From Tersicoccus mangrovi (lineage in GTDB: Bacteria; Actinomycetota; Actinomycetes; Actinomycetales; Micrococcaceae), in assembly GCF_036881825.1 (NCBI RefSeq), contig NZ_JBAJMW010000005.1, positions 124,001 to 188,000 of the forward strand: a stretch of 64,000 nucleotides of DNA. The letters are read 5' to 3'. The notes below the pieces were generated by a model that made no database searches, was not told the origin of the DNA, and was given only the letters and a program-made list of their open reading frames with translations. The translations under genes were made by a program, and so were the position numbers. Shown here in pieces: positions 25,488 through 33,903 of this stretch; position 1 is the first letter of the stretch; each line of letters starts with the position of its first letter.

Positions 25488-25661
25488 ATGTGCCGAGCCG
25501 TGACCTGCAAGACCTGCGGAAAGACCACCTGGGCCGGATGCGGCCAGCACGTCGCCGACGTCAAGCGCTCGGTTCCCGCCGGCCAGTGGTGCAACGGCCA
25601 CCCGAAGGAGCAGAAGGCGCCGGCCGAGGGCGGCCTGTTCGCGCGTCTCTTCGGACGGTGA
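25488..25661 (+). CDS. small Cys-rich protein with zinc-ribbon-like motif, 57 aa
   Basis: The protein is short, soluble and has Cys at positions 2, 7, 10, 18 and 35 and His at 20 and 38, including CKTCG and AGCGQH. That set could hold a metal ion or react with a toxic metal or electrophile. A basic tail ends in FARLFGR. GGAGGAG lies seven bases before the ATG, one of the best ribosome sites in the window. The stop overlaps the methyltransferase start as GTGA, so the two are coupled, and the CsoR-type operator controls both. I believe similar short proteins exist in other actinobacteria, but I know no assigned function. Confidence 0.8.
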   Translation: MCRAVTCKTCGKTTWAGCGQHVADVKRSVPAGQWCNGHPKEQKAPAEGGLFARLFGR

Positions 25662-26305
25662 CCGACCACCGGCACGACGACGCGGCCGACCGGAGCCCCC
25701 GGCAGTTCTGGGAGCGCCGGTACCGCGACGAGCAGCGCGTGTGGTCCGGGCGCCCGAACCCGGCGGTGGTCGAGGCCGTCTCGCCCCTGTCGCCGGGCAC
25801 GGCCCTGGATCTCGCGTGCGGTGAGGGCGCGGATGCGATCTGGCTCGCCGGCCTTGGCTGGACCGTGACCGGGGTCGACATCGCGCCGACCGCCGTCGAC
25901 CGTGCCCGCCGCGCGGCGGAGGACCGGGGCCTGGGCGCCGTCGCCCGGTTCGTCGCGGCGGATCTGACCAAGTGGGAACCCGAGGGGCCGTACGACCTCG
26001 TGACGGCGAGCTTCCTGCACTCCCCCGTCGAGGTCCCGCGCACCGCGATCCTGCGGCGTGCGGCCGAGCACATCCGCGTCGGCGGTCATCTGCTGGTCGT
26101 CTCGCACGCGGCGCCCCCGCCGTGGTCGGGGCTCGCCCGGCAGCCCGGGCACCGTTTCCCCGGGCCGGAGCAGGAGTTCGCCGATCTCGAGCTGGGGCCC
26201 GCGTGGCGGATCGTCACCGCACGGACGAGCAGCCGCCCCGCGACCGGGCCCTCAGGAGAGTCCGCGGAGCTGCTCGACGGTGTGCTGCTCGCGCAACGCC
26301 GCTGA
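25658..26305 (+). CDS. class I SAM-dependent methyltransferase (TehB/thiopurine-type), 215 aa
   Basis: The N-terminus FWERRYRDEQRVWSGRPNP followed by LDLACGEGADAIWLAGLGW (SAM motif I) and VTGVDIAPTAVDRARR (motif II) is typical of TehB/TPMT-like enzymes that methylate small thiols, metalloids or similar toxicants. YDLVTASFLH is motif IV. The substrate is unknown. The GTG start sits in a GTGA overlap with the Cys-rich gene. Control by a CsoR-type operator would fit a detoxification role, which is an inference. Confidence 0.85.
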   Translation: MTDHRHDDAADRSPRQFWERRYRDEQRVWSGRPNPAVVEAVSPLSPGTALDLACGEGADAIWLAGLGWTVTGVDIAPTAVDRARRAAEDRGLGAVARFVAADLTKWEPEGPYDLVTASFLHSPVEVPRTAILRRAAEHIRVGGHLLVVSHAAPPPWSGLARQPGHRFPGPEQEFADLELGPAWRIVTARTSSRPATGPSGESAELLDGVLLAQRR

Positions 26306-26323
26306 GGGCGTCGGCACTTCCCG

Positions 26324-28147
26324 TCAGAGGGACTCGCCGAGCTCGAGCCACCGTTCCTCGAGCTCGGCGGTCTCCTGCTCGAGCTCGTTGATCACCGCCA
26401 TCTCCTTGTTCAGGCCGACGTAGTCCGCCTGGTCGTGGTCCGCGAGCGCGGTGCGACGCGTGGAGACCTGCTCGGCGAGCTTGCCGAGGCGCCGCTCGAT
26501 CGCGGCGAGTTCCTTTTGCGCGGCCCGCAGGTCGGCGCCCGAGAGTCCACCGGTCGAGGAACCCGAGCCCGTGCCGTTCGATGAGCCGCTGTTCGAGCCG
26601 GCGTTGTGCGAGGAGCCGGACCCGGCCGCCTCCTGCGCGGTGCGCAGCCGGAGGTACTCGTCGACGCCGCCAGGCAGGTGCCGCAGCCGCCGGTCGAGGA
26701 TCGCGTACTGCTGGTCGGTGACCCGCTCGAGGAAGTACCGGTCGTGGCTGACGACGATGAGGGTGCCCGGCCAGGAGTCGAGCAGGTCCTCCATCGCGGC
26801 GAGCATGTCCGTGTCCAGGTCGTTCGTCGGCTCGTCGAGGATCAGCACGTTGGGCTGCTCGAGCAGGATCAGCAGCAGCTGCAGCCGCCGCTTCTGCCCG
26901 CCGGAGAGGTCCTTGACCGGCGTCGAGAGCTGCGCCGAGGCGAAACCGAGCCGCTCGAGCAGCTGGCCGGGCGTCAGCTCCTGCGCCTTCGACCCGGTGC
27001 CGAGCGTGTAGGTGGAACGGAGCCGTGCGACGACGACGCGCACCGGGTCCGCGAGGTGCTCCTCGAGCTCGTCGAGCCGCTGGGTCAGGGTCGCGACGTT
27101 GACCGTCTTGCCCCGTTTGACCCGTCCCGACGTCGGGTCCACCGCGCCGTCCACCAGGCCCAGCAGCGTGGACTTGCCCGCACCGTTGACTCCGAGGATG
27201 CCCGTCCGCTCCCCCGGCGCGATCCGCCACTCGACCCGGTGCAGCACCTCCCGGTCCTCGTACGCGACGGAGACGTCGAGCAGGTCGACGACGTCCTTGC
27301 CCAGCCGCGAGACGGCCAGGGACTGCAGGTCGACGCGGTTGCGGATCTCAGGGACGTCGGCGATGAGGGCGTTGGCCGCGTCGATGCGGAACTTCGGCTT
27401 GGACGTGCGCGCGGGGGCGCCGCGGCGCAGCCACGCGAGCTCCTTGCGGGCCAGGTTCTGCCGCCGTGCCTCGGTCGCGGCGGCCTGCCGGTCCCGCTCG
27501 ACGCGCTGGAGGATGTACGCCGCGTAGCCGCCCTCGAAGGGCTCGACGATGCGGTCGTGCACCTCCCAGGTCGCGTTGCACACCTCGTCGAGGAACCACC
27601 GGTCGTGGGTGACGACGAGCAGGCCGCCGGCGTTGGCGCTCCACCGCCGCTTGAGGTGCCCGGCGAGCCACGTGATGGCCTCCATGTCCAGGTGGTTGGT
27701 GGGCTCGTCGAGGGCGAGGATGTCGTGGTCCCCGCGCAGGAGCCGGGCCAGGGAGACACGGCGGCGCTGTCCGCCGGAGAGGGTGCCGAGCCGGGCGTCC
27801 CAGGGCAGGTCGCCCAGCAGGCCGGCGATGACGTCGCGGGTGCGGGCGTCGCCGGCCCACTCGTGCTCCGGCTCGTCGCCGACGACGGCGTGGCCGATCG
27901 TCTCGTCGTCGGGCAGGGTGTCGGCCTGTTCGAGGACGCCGATGCGGGTGCCGCCGCGGACCGTGACCCGGCCGCTGTCCGGCTCGCGCCGACGGGCGAG
28001 CATCGCCAGCAGGGAGGACTTGCCGTCGCCGTTGCGGCCGACGATGCCGATCCGGTCGCCCTCCTCGACCCCGAGGGTCACGGAGTCGAAGACGACCTTG
28101 GTCGGGTACTCGAGGTGGAGGGCCTCGGCCCCCAGAAGATGCGCCAT
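26324..28147 (-). CDS. ABC-F family ATP-binding protein (Uup-like), 607 aa
   Basis: Two ABC domains in one chain carry GRNGDGKSSL, LSGGQRRRV and LALDEPTNHLD, then GVNGAGKSTL, LSGGQKRRLQ and LILDEPTNDLD. There are no membrane segments, as in ABC-F proteins that act on the ribosome. A Gly/Ser-rich linker (about 505-535) leads to a C-terminal coiled coil (about 540-600) as in Uup. Roles include translation rescue or antibiotic resistance; nothing here singles out resistance. The ATG is preceded by AAGGG and by TACCCT nine bases upstream, so the leader is very short. Confidence 0.9.
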   Translation of the reverse strand: MAHLLGAEALHLEYPTKVVFDSVTLGVEEGDRIGIVGRNGDGKSSLLAMLARRREPDSGRVTVRGGTRIGVLEQADTLPDDETIGHAVVGDEPEHEWAGDARTRDVIAGLLGDLPWDARLGTLSGGQRRRVSLARLLRGDHDILALDEPTNHLDMEAITWLAGHLKRRWSANAGGLLVVTHDRWFLDEVCNATWEVHDRIVEPFEGGYAAYILQRVERDRQAAATEARRQNLARKELAWLRRGAPARTSKPKFRIDAANALIADVPEIRNRVDLQSLAVSRLGKDVVDLLDVSVAYEDREVLHRVEWRIAPGERTGILGVNGAGKSTLLGLVDGAVDPTSGRVKRGKTVNVATLTQRLDELEEHLADPVRVVVARLRSTYTLGTGSKAQELTPGQLLERLGFASAQLSTPVKDLSGGQKRRLQLLLILLEQPNVLILDEPTNDLDTDMLAAMEDLLDSWPGTLIVVSHDRYFLERVTDQQYAILDRRLRHLPGGVDEYLRLRTAQEAAGSGSSHNAGSNSGSSNGTGSGSSTGGLSGADLRAAQKELAAIERRLGKLAEQVSTRRTALADHDQADYVGLNKEMAVINELEQETAELEERWLELGESL

Positions 28148-28233
28148 ATCCCTTCAAGGGTAGGCCGTGGAGCGACACGCCGACGACGCGCCGAACGGAC
28201 CGACTCCTGGTCCGACCGGACGACCGGAAGCCC

Positions 28234-29232
28234 TCAGCCGCCGGTGCGGGAGAGGATCTGGGCGCCGCCGACCGGGCCGGTCACCGGCACTGCCGGGATG
28301 TCACGGTGGCCGAGACTCGTGGCGACCGCCTCGGCGTCGTCCTCGTCGATGCACAGCAGCGCGAGGGTGGGACCCGAGCCCGAGACGATCCCGGCCAGCG
28401 CGCCCGCGGCCAGTCCCTCGGCGAGGACGGGCCGCAGCTGGGGGGCCAGCGTGAGCGCGGGCTCCTGCAGGTCGTTGTGCAGGACGGCGGCCAGGCCGTG
28501 CGGATCGCCGGCGCGCAGGGCGTGCAGGACGTCGGCGGGCGGGGCGGGGACCGGGATGCGGTCGGGCCCGGCACCGCCGGCGACGGCCCGCCGGTGCTCG
28601 TCGAGGGCCGTGAAGGCCTGCGGCGTGGAGATGCCGAAGCGGGCCGGGACGAGCACCCAGTGGAACGGGACCGGGGCGAGCGCCGGCGTCAGCTCGGTGC
28701 CGGTGCCCAGGCCCACGGCGACGCCGCCGAGCAGGGCGAAGGGGACGTCGGCGCCGAGCTGCTCCCCGAGCCGGGCGAGGGCCCGGTGGCCGAGCGCGGT
28801 GCCGAGCAGCGCGTCGCACGCGACGAGGGCAGCGGCCGCGTCGGCCGATCCCCCGCCCATGCCGCCGGCGACGGGCACGGCCTTGCTCAGCTGCAGGTGG
28901 ACGCCGCCGTCCCAGTCGGAGGAGGCCAGGACGAGGGCGGCGGCGCGGGCGGCGAGGTTGGTGGCGTCCCGCGGGATCGAGGCGAGCAGGTCGACGCCGG
29001 TGTCCAGCTGCCGTCGCGCCTGGCTGGCGAGCACGCTGCCGGGGGTGAACTCGACGGACAGGCTGATGCCGGGCTCGTCGGTCGCCGTCGCGGTGACGTG
29101 CTCGAGCAGGGAGACGGCCTGGTAGACGCTGGCCACCCGGTGGTAGCCGTCCGCACCGAGCGGGCCGACGAGGAACGAGACGTTGACCTTGCCGGGAGCG
29201 CTGACGGTGACCGAGCTGCGGGTTCCCGGCAT
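28234..29232 (-). CDS. ispE: 4-diphosphocytidyl-2-C-methyl-D-erythritol kinase, 332 aa
   Basis: IspE phosphorylates CDP-ME in the MEP isoprenoid pathway. SAPGKVNVSFLVGPLGADGYH is the N-terminal GHMP motif region and VPVAGGMGGGSADAAAAL the ATP-binding loop; GIVSGSGPTLALL is motif 3. I chose the ATG at 29232, nine bases after AGGA; a GTG at 29238 that overlaps the rsmA stop as GTGA is nearly as good. The rsmA-ispE order is conserved in Actinobacteria. Confidence 0.94.
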   Translation of the reverse strand: MPGTRSSVTVSAPGKVNVSFLVGPLGADGYHRVASVYQAVSLLEHVTATATDEPGISLSVEFTPGSVLASQARRQLDTGVDLLASIPRDATNLAARAAALVLASSDWDGGVHLQLSKAVPVAGGMGGGSADAAAALVACDALLGTALGHRALARLGEQLGADVPFALLGGVAVGLGTGTELTPALAPVPFHWVLVPARFGISTPQAFTALDEHRRAVAGGAGPDRIPVPAPPADVLHALRAGDPHGLAAVLHNDLQEPALTLAPQLRPVLAEGLAAGALAGIVSGSGPTLALLCIDEDDAEAVATSLGHRDIPAVPVTGPVGGAQILSRTGG

Positions 29233-29234
29233 GC

Positions 29235-30128
29235 TCACGCGTCCTGCTGCCGGTCGGGGTGGTGCTGGGCGAGCCGGGCGAACGCGCCGACGTCGAGGGT
29301 CTCGCCCCGGGCGGAGGGGTCGATGCCGGCGGCCCGCAGTGCGGTCTCGGCCGCCGCCGGGGAGCCGGCCCATCCGGCGAGCGCGGCGCGCAGGGTCTTG
29401 CGACGCTGGGCGAAGGCGGCGTCGATGGCGGCGAACACCTCGCGCCGCGTCGCCGTCGTCGCCGGGGAGGCCCGCCGGACGAAGGAGACGAGACCGGAGC
29501 TGATGCGCGGCGCCGGCCAGAAGACGTTGGCCCCGACGGTGCCCGCCCGGCGGACGTCCGCGTACCAGGCGGCCTTGGCCGAGGGCACCCCGTAGACGCG
29601 GCTGCCGGGCCCGGCGGCCAGGCGGTCCGCGACCTCCTCCTGCACCATGACGAGCCCGTGGGTGAGGGTCGGCACCGTCTCGAGCAGGTGCAGCAGCACG
29701 GGGACGGCGACGTTGTACGGCAGGTTCGCGACGAGGGCGGTGGGCCGGCCGGGCAGGCCGGTGACGGCGGCGGCGTCGGCGGTGACGACGGAGAGGGCGC
29801 CGGCGCGGTCCGGCCGGTACTGGCGCACGGTCGCGGGCAGCTGCCCGGCGAGGACGGGGTCGATCTCGACGGCGACGACGGCGGTCGCTGCGTCGAGCAG
29901 ACCGAGCGTGAGCGAACCGAGGCCGGGGCCGACCTCGAGCACCGTCTCGTCCGGGGTGACGTTCGCGGCGGTGACGATGCGCCGGATCGTGTTGGGGTCG
30001 ATGACGAAGTTCTGGCCGAGCGTCTTGGTCGGCTGGACGCCGGCCTGCTCGGCGAGCCGGCGGATCTGCGCCGCGCCCAGCAGGCCGGTGGTGGAGCCGG
30101 CCGCGGGCGCGGGCAGGTCAGCGGTCAT
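29235..30128 (-). CDS. rsmA: 16S rRNA dimethyladenosine transferase, 297 aa
   Basis: RsmA (KsgA) dimethylates two adenosines at the 3' end of 16S rRNA during 30S assembly. TLGQNFVIDPNTI, VLEVGPGLGSLT (SAM motif I), VEIDPVLA and ANLPYNVAVP (the catalytic NLPY) are all present. The ATG at 30128 is preceded by TACGAT exactly six bases upstream, so the mRNA is probably leaderless. The gene overlaps or abuts ispE. Confidence 0.95.
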   Translation of the reverse strand: MTADLPAPAAGSTTGLLGAAQIRRLAEQAGVQPTKTLGQNFVIDPNTIRRIVTAANVTPDETVLEVGPGLGSLTLGLLDAATAVVAVEIDPVLAGQLPATVRQYRPDRAGALSVVTADAAAVTGLPGRPTALVANLPYNVAVPVLLHLLETVPTLTHGLVMVQEEVADRLAAGPGSRVYGVPSAKAAWYADVRRAGTVGANVFWPAPRISSGLVSFVRRASPATTATRREVFAAIDAAFAQRRKTLRAALAGWAGSPAAAETALRAAGIDPSARGETLDVGAFARLAQHHPDRQQDA

Positions 30129-30134
30129 GCAGTC

Positions 30135-30140
30135 ATCGTA
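30135..30140 (-). promoter_or_regulatory. -10 box of rsmA (leaderless layout)
   Basis: TACGAT on the minus strand is followed by six bases and then the ATG of rsmA, which places transcription start on or next to the start codon. Confidence 0.55.
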
Positions 30141-30213
30141 GCGACGCGGACGGACCCTTCCGCCCACCGGGTGGACGCGCGGCGTCACCCCAGCGTCGGC
30201 CGGGCGGCGCCGC

Positions 30214-31575
30214 TCAGGCGAGGGGGCCGACCAGGGCCGAGGCGACGCTGCCCGAGGCTCCGCCGGCGAGCGCCGTCCACGGGTCGATGCTGCCCGTCGC
30301 ACCCCCGGTCGACCCCGTCGTCGGTTGCGGAGCGGGCGACGACGGGGCCGTCGGTTGCGGCGTCGGCAGCGACGGCGCGGGCACGGGCTGGGACGGTGCG
30401 GGCTGGGAGGGGGCGGGCGTACCCGTGCGCGATCCCATCCACGGCATCACGGCGTCGGCCTGGCTCGGCTCCTGCGCGCTCGGCGCCGGGACGGGCGCCA
30501 ACGGCGCGGACTGGGCCGGAGCGGACGGCACCGGCGCGGCGTCCGACGGAGCCGCCGTGGGCTGGGCCGGCTCGGCCGGCGCAGGGGTCGCGGGAGCCGG
30601 GACGACACCGGCGGGTGCGGGCACCGCCGGGGCCGGGGCGCTCCCCGGGCCCGGGACCGCTCCGTCGGCCGGCGGCGCCTGACCGGGCCGGTCCAGGGTG
30701 CCGACCGAGAGGATCCGGGAGACCGGCTGCCGCACGGTCGTCGAGCCGACCAGCACCCGCCCGCGCGGCTGCCCGTCGACCATGCGCGTCGTGAAGGTGC
30801 GCACGATGACCCCGGGAACGCCCTCCCGCAGCACGACGCTCTCGCCCGCGTAGCGGGTGGGATCCTGCCGCACCTCGGTGCTGAACGGCACGTTCTCGCG
30901 CTCGTCGACGGTGGCGCCGGTGCCGATCCGGGTGACCGAGATGCGCAGCTGCGCGGTCGGTACGCTGCCGGGATCCGGGGCGACCTGGTCCCGCGGCCCG
31001 ATCGTGATGCCCTGCTCGGTGATGGCCTGCCGGACGGTCGGGGCGGCGGTGCGCACGGTGCGGGTACGCCCGTCGGCGGTGATGGTCACGCGCTTGGGCG
31101 TCGCGATCGCCAGCGGCCGCGGCACCGTCGTCAGATCGCGGTCGTCGGGGACGGCGGCGCGGCTGCCGGCCGGCAGGGCCAGCGAGTGGATGAGCTCCCC
31201 CACCGTGTGCAGCGGGGTGGTCAGGTGGCGCGCCTGGCCGTCGATGAGCAGGTCCAGTTCCCTGGCCCGCGTGATGTGGATGGTGTCGTCGTCGCCCACC
31301 TGCTCGTCCAGGCCCGGGTCGACGGCGTCCTGCGCGCCCGTCGTCACGCCGGCCTGCGCGAGCACGTCCCCGACCCGCCCGGCACCCGACTGCACCGACG
31401 TGCTCGTCGGTGCGGCGGCGCCGTCGGACACCGTGATGGTGACGGTCCGGGCGGGCGCGGCGACGGCGAGGCCGACGGCACCGGCGACGGCCAGCACACC
31501 GACGAGGACGGCACCGAGAACCACTCCGGCGACCCGGCGAGGGCGCGGGCGAGGAAGGTCCGGGCGGATGATCAC
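30214..31575 (-). CDS. RpfB-like cell-wall protein with DUF348 x3 and G5 but no Rpf catalytic domain, 453 aa
   Basis: A signal anchor (about residues 14-40) is followed by three DUF348 units (about 45-105, 107-158, 160-213), a G5 domain (about 214-292) and a Pro/Ala/Ser-rich tail (293-453). RpfB normally ends in a lysozyme-like resuscitation-promoting domain of about 75 residues with a catalytic Glu; it is absent here, and only 85 bases separate the stop from rsmA. The last residues, IDPWTALAGG, faintly resemble the first turn of an Rpf domain. Position between tatD and rsmA matches rpfB. It may bind peptidoglycan through G5 without cleaving it. The start is GTG after GGGGG. Confidence 0.85.
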   Translation of the reverse strand: MIIRPDLPRPRPRRVAGVVLGAVLVGVLAVAGAVGLAVAAPARTVTITVSDGAAAPTSTSVQSGAGRVGDVLAQAGVTTGAQDAVDPGLDEQVGDDDTIHITRARELDLLIDGQARHLTTPLHTVGELIHSLALPAGSRAAVPDDRDLTTVPRPLAIATPKRVTITADGRTRTVRTAAPTVRQAITEQGITIGPRDQVAPDPGSVPTAQLRISVTRIGTGATVDERENVPFSTEVRQDPTRYAGESVVLREGVPGVIVRTFTTRMVDGQPRGRVLVGSTTVRQPVSRILSVGTLDRPGQAPPADGAVPGPGSAPAPAVPAPAGVVPAPATPAPAEPAQPTAAPSDAAPVPSAPAQSAPLAPVPAPSAQEPSQADAVMPWMGSRTGTPAPSQPAPSQPVPAPSLPTPQPTAPSSPAPQPTTGSTGGATGSIDPWTALAGGASGSVASALVGPLA

Positions 31576-31685
31576 TGCAGGCCCCCAGGGCTTCGACGAG
31601 GACCCGCCGCCGGTCGCTCACCCGGGAGGGGCAGGGACGCGGCAACGGGACGGCGGTGGCCCGGACTGACGGGCGACCTCCATCG

Positions 31686-31715
31686 ACCGTAACCGAATCG
31701 TGACCTGATGACCAA
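31686..31715 (-). promoter_or_regulatory. promoter of the RpfB-like gene with an overlapping direct-repeat box
   Basis: On the minus strand TTGGTC (31710-31715) and TACGGT (31686-31691) are 18 bases apart. Within the promoter, GTAAC and GTGAC (31689-31704, plus strand) start 11 bases apart, a one-turn direct repeat of the kind used by OmpR-family regulators such as MtrA, which controls peptidoglycan hydrolase genes in related bacteria. Assignment to MtrA is inference. Confidence 0.45.
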
Positions 31716-31753
31716 CAGGACGTCGCCCGGAGACGTGCCGGGCGTGTCCTCGA

Positions 31754-32785
31754 TCAGGCGGTGCGACCCGCGTCCGCCGCCACGGTCTCCGGGGCCCACG
31801 AGCCGTACACCCGTTCGGTGTTCTCGCGCAGTACCGTGCACAGCTCGGCGACGTCCATCGCCCGCGTCGCGGCCATCGACCGCACCGTGTACGGCACGAG
31901 ATAACTGGCGTTCGGGCGCCCCCGGTGCGGGTGCGGCGTGAGGAACGGCGCGTCCGTCTCGACGAGCACGAGCTCGGGCCGCGCGACCCGCAGCGCCTCC
32001 CGCTGGGCGTCGGCGTTGCCGAACGAGACGGTCCCCGAGAAGGACATGTACCAATCCCGCTCGTTGCACAGCCGCGCGAGCTCGCCGTCGCCCGAGAAGC
32101 TGTGGAAGACGACGGCGCGCGGCTGCGGCTCCTGCTGCAGGATGGCGACGACGTCGTGGTGGGCGTCCCGGTCGTGGATCTGCAGGGCCTTGCCGAGCCG
32201 GCACGCGAGGTCCAGGTGCCGGCGGAACGACTCGTGCTGCGGGCCGGCATCCTCGCGCGGTGTGCGGAAGTAGTCCAGGCCCGTCTCCCCGATCGCCCGG
32301 ACCCGCGGGTGGGCCGCGAGCGCCTCGATCTCGGCCAGGGCGGCCTCCAGTTCGCCGCGCGCGGCGTACCGGACGGCCTCGTTCGGGTGGATCGCGACGG
32401 CGCCGAGCAGGCGCGGGTCCCGTTCGATCGCGGCGACGGTGAAGCGGGAGGACTCGAGGTCGCACCCGACCTGCACCGCCCCGGCGATGCCGACCCGTTC
32501 GGCGGCGTCGAGCGCGTCGGGCACGTCGACCTCGACGAGCCCGTCGTGGAAGTCCAGGTGGGTGTGGTTGTCCATCACCGGCAGCGGCAGCGGCTCGGGC
32601 GCCGGCGGGTACGTCAGCCGGCGGGACCGGCCGTTCTCCCCCGTCGCACTGCGCCGCCGGCCGGGGTCGGCGTCCGGCGCTGCCGAGTCGGTCGCTGCGT
32701 CCGTCGCGTGGTTCGTCTGCGGGGTCCGGTACTCGGGCGGTGCCTCCGGCGCGGTCGGGCGGACGTCGGCGTCAGAGGAGGACAT
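31754..32785 (-). CDS. tatD: TatD family metal-dependent deoxyribonuclease, 343 aa
   Basis: TatD proteins are metal-dependent hydrolases with 3'-5' DNase activity. DNHTHLDFH at residue 71 onward supplies the first metal His pair; IGETGLDYFRT, QIHDRDAHHDV, VFHSFSGD and LVETDAPFLTP complete the metal site. A 70-residue N-terminal extension rich in Ala, Asp, Thr and Pro precedes the fold and has no equivalent in usual 260-300-residue members. The ATG has no ribosome site but is six bases after TACGCT, so it should be leaderless, and this supports the long form. tatD-rpfB-rsmA order is conserved. Confidence 0.9.
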   Translation of the reverse strand: MSSSDADVRPTAPEAPPEYRTPQTNHATDAATDSAAPDADPGRRRSATGENGRSRRLTYPPAPEPLPLPVMDNHTHLDFHDGLVEVDVPDALDAAERVGIAGAVQVGCDLESSRFTVAAIERDPRLLGAVAIHPNEAVRYAARGELEAALAEIEALAAHPRVRAIGETGLDYFRTPREDAGPQHESFRRHLDLACRLGKALQIHDRDAHHDVVAILQQEPQPRAVVFHSFSGDGELARLCNERDWYMSFSGTVSFGNADAQREALRVARPELVLVETDAPFLTPHPHRGRPNASYLVPYTVRSMAATRAMDVAELCTVLRENTERVYGSWAPETVAADAGRTA

Positions 32786-32787
32786 GT

Positions 32788-32824
32788 GTCCAGCGTAGTC
32801 AGGGCGGCGTTGGGTACGCTGGAC
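32788..32824. promoter_or_regulatory. mirrored divergent promoters of tatD and moxR
   Basis: GTCCAGCGTA (32788-32797) and TACGCTGGAC (32815-32824) are perfect 10-bp inverted repeats 17 bases apart. Each arm contains a TACGCT -10 box, leftward for tatD (six bases from its ATG) and rightward for moxR. Each -35 region must overlap the other promoter. Confidence 0.6.
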
Positions 32825-32887
32825 GGATCGCGGTAGCGCACGCCCGCCGGGCAGTGCGGCCACCGCACCGTGATGGACGGAGAGTTC

Positions 32888-33868
32888 ATGGCCACAGATC
32901 CGGGCACCACGGCCGGCCTGGCGGAGGCGCCGTTCGCGGCTCTGACCACGGCGGTCCTCGACGCGATCGGCACGGTGATCGACGGCAAGGCCGAAGCGGC
33001 CCGCACCGCGCTGACGGTCCTGCTCGCGGAGGGTCACCTGCTGCTGGAGGACGTGCCCGGGGTGGGCAAGACCCTCCTGGCCCGCTCCCTCGCCCGGACG
33101 ATCGACGCGACCGTCAACCGGATCCAGTTCACGCCGGACCTGTTGCCCTCGGACGTGACCGGGGTGGCGATCTTCGACCAGCGCACGACCGCCTTCGAGT
33201 TCCGTCCCGGTCCCGTGTTCGCCCACCTCGTGATCGCCGACGAGATCAACCGGGCGTCCGCGAAGACGCAGTCCGCGATGCTCGAGTGCATGGAGGAGCG
33301 GCAGGTCACGGCCGACGGCATCACCCACCTGCTGCCCGAGCCGTTCATGGTCGTCGCGACGCAGAACCCCCTCGAGATGGAGGGCACCTACGCGCTGCCC
33401 GAGGCGCAGCGCGACCGGTTCATGGCGCGGGTGGCGCTCGGGTACCCGGACGAGAACGCCGAGATCACGATGCTGCGCACCCACCAGGCCGCCTCGCCGC
33501 TGGACGACCTGCGCCCCGTGATCGGCCTCGACGAGGTGGCATCCCTCATCCGCCAGGTGCGCGCCGTCTACGTCTCCGACGCGGTGCACGCCTACGTGGT
33601 GCGGATCGGCACCGCGACCCGCACGCACGCGGGCCTGGCGCTCGGCGCGAGCCCCCGTGCGCTGCTGCAACTGCTGCGGGCCTCGAAGGCGGAGGCCGCG
33701 CTCTCGGGCCGGGACTACGTGCTGCCCGACGACGTCGCCCGTCTCGCCCCGACCGTCCTGGCGCACCGCCTCGTGCCGGTGCGCCGGTCCTCCGACCCCG
33801 ACGCCGCCGTGGCCGACGCCCTGGACTCCATCCTCGCGTCCGTGCCGGTCGAGTCGGGGCGAGGCTGA
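32888..33868 (+). CDS. MoxR-family AAA+ ATPase, 326 aa
   Basis: MoxR ATPases act as chaperones for maturation of membrane or secreted complexes. LLLEDVPGVGKTLLARSLA is Walker A, LVIADEINRASAKTQSAM is Walker B with the MoxR signature, and ATQNPLEMEGTYALPEAQ holds sensor 1. I chose the ATG at 32888 because GGAG lies five bases upstream; in-frame GTG/ATG codons at 32870 and 32873 precede the ribosome site. It opens a MoxR-DUF58-transglutaminase operon, a common actinobacterial trio. Confidence 0.92.
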   Translation: MATDPGTTAGLAEAPFAALTTAVLDAIGTVIDGKAEAARTALTVLLAEGHLLLEDVPGVGKTLLARSLARTIDATVNRIQFTPDLLPSDVTGVAIFDQRTTAFEFRPGPVFAHLVIADEINRASAKTQSAMLECMEERQVTADGITHLLPEPFMVVATQNPLEMEGTYALPEAQRDRFMARVALGYPDENAEITMLRTHQAASPLDDLRPVIGLDEVASLIRQVRAVYVSDAVHAYVVRIGTATRTHAGLALGASPRALLQLLRASKAEAALSGRDYVLPDDVARLAPTVLAHRLVPVRRSSDPDAAVADALDSILASVPVESGRG

Positions 33869-33903
33869 CGACCGCACGGGACGGACGGGAAGGGACGGCG
33901 GCC

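Noticed and set aside
26306..26323. terminator between the methyltransferase and abcF genes
   Set aside because: Only 18 bases separate the stops and no hairpin forms there.
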